Source of the DNA: Planctomicrobium sp.
GTDB taxonomy: Bacteria > Planctomycetota > Planctomycetia > Planctomycetales > Planctomycetaceae
Reading direction: 5' to 3'
Assembly (NCBI GenBank): GCA_018659505.1
Contig: JABJMI010000279.1
Span: 1-6,282 of the forward strand
Length of the DNA: 6,282 nt
Part shown: positions 1-6,062 of the stretch, piece by piece
How positions within the stretch are numbered: the first letter of the stretch is position 1
Layout: each line of letters starts with the position of its first letter
Notes under the pieces: generated by a model
What the model was told of the DNA's origin: nothing
What the model saw: the letters and a program-made list of their open reading frames with translations, nothing else
The model's database searches: none
Program-made: the position numbers and the translations under genes

Positions 1-1
1 C

Positions 2-595
2 GATGAAGTGGAAAAAATTCGTGTACTGCGCCCTGGATTGACTGCACAAGTCGAGATACTGGTTGATAATCGCTCAAATGTCTTACAAATACCGTTGCAA
101 GGTGTCGTTACCATCGCAGGGAAACAATTCGCTTATGTGATCAATTCACGAGGAGCACCAGAACGACGAGAAGTCAAAATCGGTCAGTCGAATCAATCGC
201 ATGTTGAGATTCTCGACGGAATCGAAGAAGATGAAGATGTTGTCCTAAACCCTCGCAGCCGATTCACAAAAGAAATTTGTGAACTTGAAGCAGAGTTATC
301 CAAAGAAGAAGGCGAAGATTTCTCAAGCATGAAGAGTGAAGCAGATCAGCCGACAAGCGATGCTAAGCCTGAGAAAAAAAACAAACCTCAAGATGCAGCA
401 GCTGGTGGTGGACCGCCCGGTGGCAAACCTGATCCAGCGAAAATATTTGCTGCAATGGATAAAGACAGCGACGGTAAAATCAGCAAAGACGAAGCACCAG
501 ATCGCTTGAAAAGTCGTTTCGACGATATGGACAGCGACAAAGATGGATTCCTATCAAAAGAAGAACTCTCCACAGCCTTCAAGCCTCCTCAATAA
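2..595 (+). CDS. HlyD/MacA-type efflux adaptor, C-terminal part, with two EF-hands (5' end outside window)
   Basis: This is the 3' end of a periplasmic adaptor (membrane-fusion) gene. The frame is open from base 2 with no start, so the N-terminus, biotin-lipoyl-like and hairpin parts lie to the left. The first ~90 visible residues fit the beta-barrel and membrane-proximal end of HlyD-family proteins: an 'LRPGLTAQVEI' strand, 'VLQIPLQGVV', 'FAYVI', then 'VEILDGIEEDEDVVLNP'. An acidic and Gly/Pro-rich linker follows (bases about 275-450). Two canonical EF-hand loops come next: DKDSDGKISKDE (458-493) and DSDKDGFLSKEE (530-565). Both keep Asp at loop positions 1, 3 and 5 and Glu at 12, so calcium binding is likely. 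Family knowledge says such adaptors join a MacB-type permease to an outer-membrane channel; the ATPase and permease downstream support this. The EF-hands are an unusual addition to the family. Adaptor call confident, calcium role inferred. Confidence 0.88.
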   Translation, partial: DEVEKIRVLRPGLTAQVEILVDNRSNVLQIPLQGVVTIAGKQFAYVINSRGAPERREVKIGQSNQSHVEILDGIEEDEDVVLNPRSRFTKEICELEAELSKEEGEDFSSMKSEADQPTSDAKPEKKNKPQDAAAGGGPPGGKPDPAKIFAAMDKDSDGKISKDEAPDRLKSRFDDMDSDKDGFLSKEELSTAFKPPQ

Positions 596-610
596 CATCC
601 TCAATGCTTT

Positions 611-633
611 GCCGGACACTTAAACTGTCCGGC
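611..633 (+). other. Perfect 8-bp GC-rich hairpin between adaptor and ATPase genes
   Basis: GCCGGACA (611-618) and TGTCCGGC (626-633) are perfect inverted repeats around a 7-base loop. A second small hairpin follows at once: AACAG (636-640), CCC, CTGTT (644-648). There is no T-run after either stem, so a classical intrinsic terminator is unlikely. The structures lie 15 bases after the adaptor stop and may act as an attenuator or an mRNA-stabilising element within the operon. The base pairing is seen; the role is inferred. Confidence 0.5.
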
Positions 634-675
634 TAAACAGCCCCTGTTCATCCACACAATAGAAGATTCCCCTCC

Positions 676-1374
676 ATGGAATTGACGGCAAAACTTGTCA
701 ATCTACAAAAGCATTACGATCTCGGTACGGTCGTTGTGAAAGCGTTGCGCGGTGTATCACTTGATATCCCATCAGGAGACTTCCTGGCAATCATGGGATC
801 TTCAGGCAGCGGCAAGAGTACGATGCTTAACCTGTTGGGGGGACTCGATCGGCCAACGAGCGGGGAGTACTACTTACGAGGACAAAACGTCGCACTGCTA
901 TCTGACGATGAATTGTCCGCGATTCGTAACGGACTGATTGGCTTTATTTTCCAGTCTTTCAATCTTGTTGCCCAGTACAGCGTGTTGGAAAACATTGCAG
1001 TCCCATTACTCTATCGCCCCGGTTATCCTCCTGTTTCCTCGGAAGATGAAGACCGTTGTAATGAAATGGCAAAAATGGTTGGCTTAGGGGATCGCACAGA
1101 CCATCGACCATATCAATTATCGGGTGGGCAGCAACAACGTGTTGCAATTGCTCGTGCCCTAATCAATGATCCAGCGATCATCATGGCCGATGAACCAACG
1201 GGTAACCTCGATTCTAAAACAGGCGAAGAAATTCTTGGCATGTTAACGATGCTCAATCAAGAAGGCAGGACAATTATCATGGTGACCCATGAAGATGAAG
1301 TTGCAGAAAAAGCGAAGAACCAGATTTTCATGAGAGACGGGCTCATCGCCGGAACCGGAATTTTCAAAGGATAG
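676..1374 (+). CDS. MacB/LolD-type ABC transporter ATP-binding protein
   Basis: A 232-residue cytoplasmic ATPase that would power the FtsX-like permease encoded after it. All ABC motifs are present and look intact: Walker [10 protein letters not shown] (41-49), Q-loop Gln93 in 'FIFQSFNLV', signature LSGGQQQR (148-155), Walker B 'IIMADEP' with catalytic Glu173, D-loop 'NLDS' (177-180) and switch His205 in 'MVTHE'. The length and the '[10 protein letters not shown]' wording are typical of the LolD/MacB/FtsE group, in which ATP hydrolysis drives mechanical work on periplasmic substrates rather than transport through the membrane. ATG 676 was chosen because '[14 protein letters not shown]' aligns with the usual family start; only a weak purine stretch (AGAAGA, 661-666) precedes it. 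The gene lies 80 bases after the adaptor and 191 bases before the permease. In E. coli MacB the ATPase and permease are fused; here they are separate. LolD-like lipoprotein release is an alternative, but the upstream adaptor favours tripartite efflux. Confidence 0.95.
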   Translation: MELTAKLVNLQKHYDLGTVVVKALRGVSLDIPSGDFLAIMGSSGSGKSTMLNLLGGLDRPTSGEYYLRGQNVALLSDDELSAIRNGLIGFIFQSFNLVAQYSVLENIAVPLLYRPGYPPVSSEDEDRCNEMAKMVGLGDRTDHRPYQLSGGQQQRVAIARALINDPAIIMADEPTGNLDSKTGEEILGMLTMLNQEGRTIIMVTHEDEVAEKAKNQIFMRDGLIAGTGIFKG

Positions 1375-1379
1375 CTTTA

Positions 1380-1430
1380 ACGCGGCTCAATCGGTCGCAA
1401 CTAAATTCGTGAGATTTTATGAAGCCGCGT
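1380..1430 (+). other. 8-bp inverted repeat with long loop after the ATPase gene
   Basis: ACGCGGCT (1380-1387) and AGCCGCGT (1423-1430) are perfect inverted repeats separated by 35 bases. They begin six bases after the ATPase stop. The loop is long and no T-run follows, so this is not a standard terminator. It may shape the mRNA between ATPase and permease. Only the base pairing is seen. Confidence 0.35.
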
Positions 1431-1436
1431 GGTCAA

Positions 1437-1461
1437 GGGACTAGGGTTCGAGGGGCAAGGG
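1437..1461 (+). promoter_or_regulatory. Putative G-quadruplex motif between ATPase and permease genes
   Basis: Four G-runs sit close together on the + strand: GGG at 1437-1439, GGG at 1444-1446, GGGG at 1452-1455 and GGG at 1459-1461. The loops are ACTA, TTCGA and CAA. This fits the standard pattern of four G3+ runs with loops of 1-7 bases. It lies about 104 bases before the permease start, on the sense strand, so it would also be present in a read-through mRNA. The G-runs recur every 7-8 bases, so the motif may simply be a decayed second heptamer array. A folded structure and any regulatory effect are inference. Confidence 0.4.
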
Positions 1462-1477
1462 TAAAGAAACAAAATTA

Positions 1478-1563
1478 GAACTCCTGACTCCTGAACTCCT
1501 GAACTCTGAACTCTGAACTCTGAACTCTGAACTCTGAACTCTGAACTCTGAACTCTGAACTCT
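1478..1563 (+). repeat. Heptanucleotide tandem repeat (GAACTCT) abutting the permease start codon
   Basis: Nine perfect copies of GAACTCT run from 1501 to 1563. Three looser units precede them: GAACTCCT (1478-1485), GACTCCT (1486-1492) and GAACTCCT (1493-1500). The array stops two bases before ATG 1566. Because 7 is not a multiple of 3, TGA falls in all three + strand frames, with the last TGA (1563-1565) in frame and directly before the ATG. The array occupies the place of the ribosome binding site and contains no Shine-Dalgarno-like sequence. Such arrays can change copy number by slippage; that this one does is inference. Confidence 0.95.
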
Positions 1564-1565
1564 GA

Positions 1566-2930
1566 ATGTATCACCTGTTCCGCACAATTCGACTCGCTGT
1601 CAAAAGCCTGCTGCTGCATAAGTTGCGGTCCGGTCTGACGATGCTCGGTATTGTTTTCGGAGTCTTCTCTGTCATTGCAATGTTGGCGATTGGTGAAGGC
1701 GCCAGCAAACAGGCCCAGGAACAGGTTCTCCTCTTAGGTGCTAACAACATCATCGTCGTCAGCAAGAAGCCTCCCGAAGATTCAGGCAGTAGTGGTTCAG
1801 GCGGTTCTGTTCTGCGGTATGGTTTAACTCACGAAGACTTCTTGATTCTCGACAGAACTGTCCCCCGTCTCGAAGGCATTGTTCCTGTCCGTGAAGTTGT
1901 CCTGAATGTTCGTAACCGCGATCACGAGATGAATTCACGTATTGTTGGTTGTACTACTGAATATCAGGAAATGAACCACCTCGAACTCTCGATGGGGCGA
2001 TTTCTCTCTGAACAGGATTTAGTCAATTTGACAAATGTCGTCGTGATCGCCAGCGAAACTGCTGAAAGCCTATTCCCGTTAGAAAATCCTCTCAATAAAT
2101 CGGTGCAAATAGGCAATCGCGCTTATCGTGTGATTGGCGTCACAAAAGAACGAACAGCTTCTGCTGCAATCGGAGGCAGTCTCTCTGGACAGGATTACAA
2201 CAAAGATATTTACATGCCGCTGGATACGTTTCAGTCACGTATCAACACGAAAAACATCATTGTCAAACGAGGGCAGGGGGCATTTAGTGCTGTTTCAGTT
2301 GTCTACGATCAAATCACTTTGAAAATCGATCATCCTAAGATTGTTGATGAACCAGAAATTATTATTGCAACAGCTGAGATGGTCCGAGAAACGATGGACG
2401 CCAAACATGCGGTGGCACGAGATGTGGATGTCATTGTCCCACTTGAATTACTAAAGCAAGCTGAACAACTTAGAAACATTTTCAACGTCGTCCTTGGTTC
2501 AATCGCAGGCATCAGTCTGCTGGTCGGCGGAATCGGCATCATGAATATCATGCTCGCGACAGTGACTGAACGAACAAGAGAGATCGGTGTTCGTCGTGCT
2601 TTAGGTGCAAGAAGAATCGACATCACTCAGCAGTTTTTGATCGAAACGATCGTCTTGTCTGGTATTGGGGGATTGGTGGGAATGGGACTTGGTCTGACGA
2701 CTCCCGCTGCTTTTGAAGCGATTAAGTATGTTGTGACCAATTACATTCTCGAATCTGGTGGCGCAACCTCAGAGATGACAAACATGTTCTTGACGATGAC
2801 TCCTCAAATTGCCATTTGGAGTCTTCCAGTTGCTTTCGGTTTCTCCGTGCTGACAGGTCTTGTCTTCGGCGTTTACCCGGCTCGCTCGGCAGCTCGCCTC
2901 GATCCAATCGAAGCGCTGCGTCACGAGTAA
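1566..2930 (+). CDS. MacB/FtsX-family ABC transporter permease
   Basis: A 454-residue inner-membrane permease with MacB architecture. TM1 is at about residues 21-43, directly after the family hallmark '[26 protein letters not shown]'. A large periplasmic MacB_PCD-type domain spans about 45-300, and three helices follow at about 306-330, 359-380 and 416-437. The FtsX core motif '[16 protein letters not shown]' (335-350) lies between TM2 and TM3, and the protein ends with the usual '[18 protein letters not shown]' tail. It should pair with the ATPase upstream and the EF-hand adaptor to form a mechanotransmission-type exporter; the substrate is unknown (macrolide, peptide, siderophore or lipid are family precedents). 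ATG 1566 is nearly forced: TGA lies immediately upstream in frame, and a later start would cut into TM1. There is no visible ribosome binding site because the heptamer array fills that position, so translation may be SD-independent. A Gly/Ser-rich stretch at 73-81 is probably a loop in the periplasmic domain. Confidence 0.93.
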   Translation: MYHLFRTIRLAVKSLLLHKLRSGLTMLGIVFGVFSVIAMLAIGEGASKQAQEQVLLLGANNIIVVSKKPPEDSGSSGSGGSVLRYGLTHEDFLILDRTVPRLEGIVPVREVVLNVRNRDHEMNSRIVGCTTEYQEMNHLELSMGRFLSEQDLVNLTNVVVIASETAESLFPLENPLNKSVQIGNRAYRVIGVTKERTASAAIGGSLSGQDYNKDIYMPLDTFQSRINTKNIIVKRGQGAFSAVSVVYDQITLKIDHPKIVDEPEIIIATAEMVRETMDAKHAVARDVDVIVPLELLKQAEQLRNIFNVVLGSIAGISLLVGGIGIMNIMLATVTERTREIGVRRALGARRIDITQQFLIETIVLSGIGGLVGMGLGLTTPAAFEAIKYVVTNYILESGGATSEMTNMFLTMTPQIAIWSLPVAFGFSVLTGLVFGVYPARSAARLDPIEALRHE

Positions 2931-3085
2931 TTAGATTGTTTATTCGATACAATTGCTACATTGTTCAATTGCTGTCGATTGATACTCTCAGCTTTACGCT
3001 TTCTCCTGCCCGGACTCCATTCGTTCGCTAGCGTTCTATCGTTGCAGAATTTCATCTTAGGAACTGTTCCTTATTTAAATCCGGA

Positions 3086-3162
3086 TATGAGCCGTTTGTG
3101 CGCTATCCCCGGATAGGTAAAAACACTCGCTCACAATCGGGGCTAGCGCACAGCGGCTCATA
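3086..3162 (+). repeat. 77-bp imperfect inverted repeat between the two ABC operons
   Basis: Three blocks pair. TATGAGCCG (3086-3094) pairs with CGGCTCATA (3154-3162). TGTGCGCTA (3097-3105) pairs with TAGCGCACA (3144-3152). CCCCG (3107-3111) pairs with CGGGG (3138-3142), and AT/AT continues after a one-base bulge. About 25 pairs form around a 21-base loop (3115-3135). It lies 155 bases after the MacB-type permease stop and 37 bases before the probable start of the next gene. I recall similar GAGCCG...GCGCTAGCCCCG repeats scattered between planctomycete genes, but cannot check this here. It could be a REP-like dispersed element and may also act as a transcription barrier; no T-run follows it. 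The rest of the 248-bp spacer shows only a short direct repeat, CAATTGCT (2950-2957 and 2966-2973), and no gene. Confidence 0.85.
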
Positions 3163-3188
3163 AATACTCGTTCCATCAATGCTTGTTC

Positions 3189-3194
3189 AGGAGA
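3189..3194 (+). promoter_or_regulatory. Shine-Dalgarno AGGAGA pointing to TTG start at 3200
   Basis: AGGAGA ends five bases before TTG 3200, an ideal spacing. The upstream ATG at 3179 has no comparable purine stretch before it. If ATG 3179 were used, this site would be coding (the 'QER' of 'MLVQERT'). The site therefore decides the start of the ABC-2 ATPase in favour of TTG 3200. Confidence 0.65.
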
Positions 3195-3199
3195 GAACA

Positions 3200-3967
3200 T
3201 TGATTAAAGTCTCTGAATTCCGAAAAGCATTTGACGGAATGCTAGCTGTTGATCGCATCAATTTCTCAGTACAACCAGGTGAGATCCTGGGATTGATTGG
3301 CCCCAATGGAGCGGGGAAAACGACTACACTGCGATCATTAAGTGGTCTGACAATTCCAACAGAAGGGGAACTCTCAGTCTGTGGTTTTAACGTCGAAAAA
3401 CAGCCTCTCGAAGTCAAAAAACGTCTTGCCTATATCCCTGACGATCCACCGCTTTTTCCTGAGTTAACTGTTACCCAACACCTTGCATTCACCGCATCTG
3501 TCTTTTCGGTGCAAGATGCTACTGAGAAATCTAACCAACTACTCGATATCTTCGAGCTTAACGGAAAACGAAATACAAGAGCCTCAGAACTCTCCAGAGG
3601 GATGAGACAAAAATTAGCGATCTGTTGCAGCTATCTCCACAACCCCGAAGTGATTCTTCTTGACGAGCCGATGACCGGGCTTGATCCACACGGCATCCGC
3701 ATGTTGAAAGAATCGTTGCAACTTCGAGCTCAGCAGGGGACAGCTGTCATCATTAGCTCGCACTTGCTCGCGATGGTTGAAGACATCTGTACGCACGTCC
3801 TCATTCTTAAGCAGGGTGAACAACGATTTACAGGAACTCTCAAAGAATTGAAGTCAATGTTCACTGCTGATTGTGATAAGGCGACTTTGGAGCAAATTTT
3901 CTTTCAGGCGACAGAAGCGAATAATCAAGAAATACAGCACGAAACTCCTCAGGTGGCTGCCCTATGA
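3200..3967 (+). CDS. ABC-2-type transporter ATP-binding protein (COG1131-like)
   Basis: The ATPase half of a second exporter, 255 residues from TTG 3200. Motifs, numbered from that start: Walker A GPNGAGKTT (34-42), signature LSRGMRQK (131-138), Walker B 'VILLDEP' (151-157) and switch His188 in 'ISSHLL'. The 'LSxGMRQKLAI' form and the 'DEPMTGLDP' text mark the CcmA/GldA/NatA-like ABC-2 group, not the LolD/MacB group upstream. The Q-loop position reads 'YIPDDPPLFPELTV', so Asp replaces the usual Gln; acidic residues occur here in this group, so the protein need not be inactive. TTG was preferred to ATG 3179 because AGGAGA sits five bases upstream and because 'MIKVSEFRKAFDGMLAVD' matches the standard family beginning; the ATG form would add seven residues (MLVQERT). 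The stop overlaps the permease start (ATGA, 3964-3967), so the two products should be made in balance. The C-terminal tail from about 225 on is variable and unassigned. Substrate unknown. Confidence 0.93.
   Translation: MIKVSEFRKAFDGMLAVDRINFSVQPGEILGLIGPNGAGKTTTLRSLSGLTIPTEGELSVCGFNVEKQPLEVKKRLAYIPDDPPLFPELTVTQHLAFTASVFSVQDATEKSNQLLDIFELNGKRNTRASELSRGMRQKLAICCSYLHNPEVILLDEPMTGLDPHGIRMLKESLQLRAQQGTAVIISSHLLAMVEDICTHVLILKQGEQRFTGTLKELKSMFTADCDKATLEQIFFQATEANNQEIQHETPQVAAL
3951..3956 (+). promoter_or_regulatory. Ribosome binding site AGGTGG for the ABC-2 permease, inside the ATPase gene
   Basis: AGGTGG lies seven bases before ATG 3964, within the last codons of the ATPase gene. With the four-base ATGA overlap it supports ATG 3964 as the permease start and suggests translational coupling. 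Confidence 0.55.
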
Positions 3968-5664
3968 ACAGCCTGATTCATCCTGCGTTATGGCAACTGA
4001 CGAAGATGCGAACCGCTGGTAAATTCCGTGGGATGCTCGCGAGCTTCACTCAGCCGAGAAAACTCGCGGTTTCAATTCTCGGATCAGTTCTCGCGCTCAT
4101 CTGGCTGAGTAACGTCATCGCCAGTATTTTGTTCAGAGAGAAATACGATCCGGAATCATTAAGAACCTGGATGACACTTTCCTTAAGCGTCTATGCCAGT
4201 TGGCATTTTGTTCGTGTTGCCTGGCAACGTCCAGACGCATCAATTGAATGGTCCGAGGCAGAACGAAATAACCTAGTTCCGAGTCCGTTCACTCGCCAGC
4301 AACTCTTACAATATCGTTTGGCAACTGTCCTCGGGGTGACCACACTCAAAGCTGCAATCGGTACAATATTACTGTTACCCGATTTGGCGAATCCGACACT
4401 TGGCTTTCTCGCCTTCTGGTGTGGTTTAGCCTTCATCGAACTACTGCGAGTTATTTCAGACTCACTCGCAGTAGGGATGGGGCAGAAGCTCTATCGAGCA
4501 TTTCGGGCAGTTATTGTCGGGACTCTCATTACGTTAAGGGTCTTCTTCAGTTCAGCTGCTTTGCTTCAAACTCAAAGTGCCTCTCCCGATTCAAAAATCC
4601 CGATCGTTTTTTTGTTCGGACTCAACTTCTTAGAAGTTTTGAAAAGCTCGGTTCACACAACAACGGGAGAGATCGTCACAGCTCCATTCGCTCTGTTTGT
4701 CGAACTCATCACAGCACGGGTCGTCACATATCAGATCTTATTGACCCTCATGGCTGCCTTTTCTGTTCTCATTGTGACTGTCTGGACACTTTCACGGCTC
4801 GACAACTGGAGCGAAAGCTCAATTGTCGGTCGTGAAAAGAGAAGTCGTAAATTTCATTCCGCTAGCTCCAAAGAGTCCATGGAGTCCAATTTAGATTCAC
4901 GATCTCTTCCTAATTTTCTCATCAAATTATGTGGTGGGGCAGTGACATGGAGACAGGCCGTTGGAGTTTATCGCTATGGAACAGGAGTTGTCCTCGCATT
5001 AATTCCTCCGGCAATCCTTTCAGCGATGCCACTCTTTATGTCTCGGTTAAATGACCGCTTAGCGATTTTAAATTTTCTCGGAGGGTTGGTCTTCTATTCG
5101 TTCTTATTACTTCCGTCTGCATTGAAGTTTGATTTCCGAAGAGACTATAGCCATTTGTTACTACTCAAGATGCTGCCTTTGCGTCCATCAAGAGTCGTGG
5201 TTGGTCAGTTAGCGACCCCGATTCTTCTGACAACATTATTCCAGTATGCAATGCTTGCATTCGCTTGTTCAGTTCGAGAGATGAACTTTTACATTTTGTT
5301 AAGTGCAGTTCTTTCTTTTCCGGCAATGAACTTCGCTGTATATGGTTGGGAAAACTTAATGTTTCTGATTTTTCCACAGAAACTGAAGCAAGAGGGCATT
5401 GAAGTCTTTTTACGGACAACAGTCCTTTTTACAGCTAAGGGAGTCACATGCGGGATTGTCTTTGCAATGATATTCTGGTGGGCGTTCGCTTCTACCAAAC
5501 TTTCATTGATTCTCAGCAATGTCTCACCTCTTCTAGGAAATCATCGCCTCGTATTCGGAATAGGCGTTTGGTGTTCCGTCACATGTGTAGGAGTATTGAT
5601 GACGCTTCTCGCTGCAAGACAATTCAAAAACTTGGATATTTTCCCTGAGAAGCAAGCAGGTTGA
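3964..5664 (+). CDS. ABC-2-type exporter permease, large polytopic membrane protein
   Basis: A 566-residue membrane protein, the partner of the ATPase it overlaps. About 11-13 hydrophobic helices can be picked by eye, among them residues 34-57, 68-86, 120-140, 145-162, 180-200, 240-275, 338-358, 367-386, 415-437, 440-460, 487-510 and 528-550. A polar, charged cytoplasmic-type loop at about 278-315 splits it into two halves. Two segments resemble what I know of the 'putative ABC exporter' family (Pfam ABC_export): 'EWSEAERNNLVPSPFTRQQL' (95-114), like the usual 'sEaEvdfLfpaPisrrqLL', and 'FRRDYSHLLLLKMLPLRP' (391-408), like 'FRxDldhldlLKxLPl'. That assignment is from memory and moderate; membrane permease of an ABC-2 system is firm from context. 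The start is fixed by the ATGA overlap and an upstream AGGTGG. No substrate can be inferred. It is longer than the common 250-400-residue ABC-2 permeases. No sign of frameshift or truncation. Confidence 0.87.
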   Translation: MNSLIHPALWQLTKMRTAGKFRGMLASFTQPRKLAVSILGSVLALIWLSNVIASILFREKYDPESLRTWMTLSLSVYASWHFVRVAWQRPDASIEWSEAERNNLVPSPFTRQQLLQYRLATVLGVTTLKAAIGTILLLPDLANPTLGFLAFWCGLAFIELLRVISDSLAVGMGQKLYRAFRAVIVGTLITLRVFFSSAALLQTQSASPDSKIPIVFLFGLNFLEVLKSSVHTTTGEIVTAPFALFVELITARVVTYQILLTLMAAFSVLIVTVWTLSRLDNWSESSIVGREKRSRKFHSASSKESMESNLDSRSLPNFLIKLCGGAVTWRQAVGVYRYGTGVVLALIPPAILSAMPLFMSRLNDRLAILNFLGGLVFYSFLLLPSALKFDFRRDYSHLLLLKMLPLRPSRVVVGQLATPILLTTLFQYAMLAFACSVREMNFYILLSAVLSFPAMNFAVYGWENLMFLIFPQKLKQEGIEVFLRTTVLFTAKGVTCGIVFAMIFWWAFASTKLSLILSNVSPLLGNHRLVFGIGVWCSVTCVGVLMTLLAARQFKNLDIFPEKQAG

Positions 5665-6062
5665 GACAGAAGGCAATTTGAAGATTTCACCTAAGTTCTT
5701 CAACAGGTATCGCGAACGATTTTGTAAGGAAGAAATAAAGCTGGTGTGAGACGATCAATTTCATCAATACACCGTATTCTTCAGGAAACAACTAAAGTCC
5801 ATACCCTCTGGCATCCAGGCTAGGTATGAAAGACTGCCGTTGATGTCAATCAAGCTTTATCCTCAACTATCTTTGTGATGATGATCGGAGCCTAACCACA
5901 AGCCTCCCGTCCCCGCAATTACCCAAAACTCGCATAGCACCCTATCTCCACAATCTGTAAATCTCGAACTTTGGGTAGATTGTTGAAAAAGCTCTAAGCT
6001 ATTCATTTCAAATTATTCGATACAACCCTTGAGTCTAGTCATTTCTCACAAGGTTTGAATCG
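5665..6062. other. 398-bp intergenic region without a supported gene
   Basis: No convincing gene was seen on either strand; the few open stretches are short, lack ribosome binding sites and have no recognisable composition. It contains a weak hairpin just after the permease (listed separately) and a poor ribosome binding site, AAGG at 6050-6053, nine bases before ATG 6063. A promoter for the next gene must lie here if the permease operon ends at 5664, but I could not find a -35/-10 pair with proper spacing (TTGAAA at 5983-5988 has no well-placed partner). Planctomycete promoters are not well predicted by the E. coli consensus. Confidence 0.5.
5678..5703 (+). terminator. Weak hairpin after the ABC-2 permease gene, possible terminator
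   Basis: TTGAAGA (5678-5684) and TCTTCAA (5697-5703) form a perfect 7-bp, AT-rich stem with a 12-base loop, starting 13 bases after the stop codon. No T-run follows, so intrinsic termination is doubtful. It is the only structure seen near the end of the operon. Confidence 0.25.

Noticed and set aside
388..582. Minus-strand open frame opposite the EF-hand region
   Set aside because: Shadow of the adaptor frame; Ser/Leu-rich composition arises from the reverse complement of the acidic EF-hand codons.
1478..1563. CRISPR array
   Set aside because: Units are 7 bases long with no spacers, so this is a simple tandem repeat.
1401..1619. Minus-strand open frame with '[13 protein letters not shown]' repeats
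   Set aside because: The protein repeat is only the translation of the GAACTCT heptamers on the other strand. The frame overlaps the start of the permease and has no supporting signal.
3086..3162. Insertion-sequence end or attachment site
   Set aside because: Both arms lie within 77 bp with no transposase between them and no target-site duplication visible at the edges.
4419..4835. 138-codon + strand open frame within the ABC-2 permease
   Set aside because: It lies wholly inside the 566-residue permease in another frame, has no ribosome binding site and gives a low-plausibility protein rich in Ser, Arg, His and Cys.
2940..6025. Shared 13-mer TTATTCGATACAA at 2940-2952 and 6013-6025
   Set aside because: Both copies are intergenic, which made an operator or attachment site tempting. 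One such match is close to chance for a window this size, there is no dyad symmetry, and the flanks do not match.
5665..6062. tRNA or other structured RNA gene in the long spacer
   Set aside because: No cloverleaf, T-arm consensus or other recognisable RNA core was found on reading both strands.
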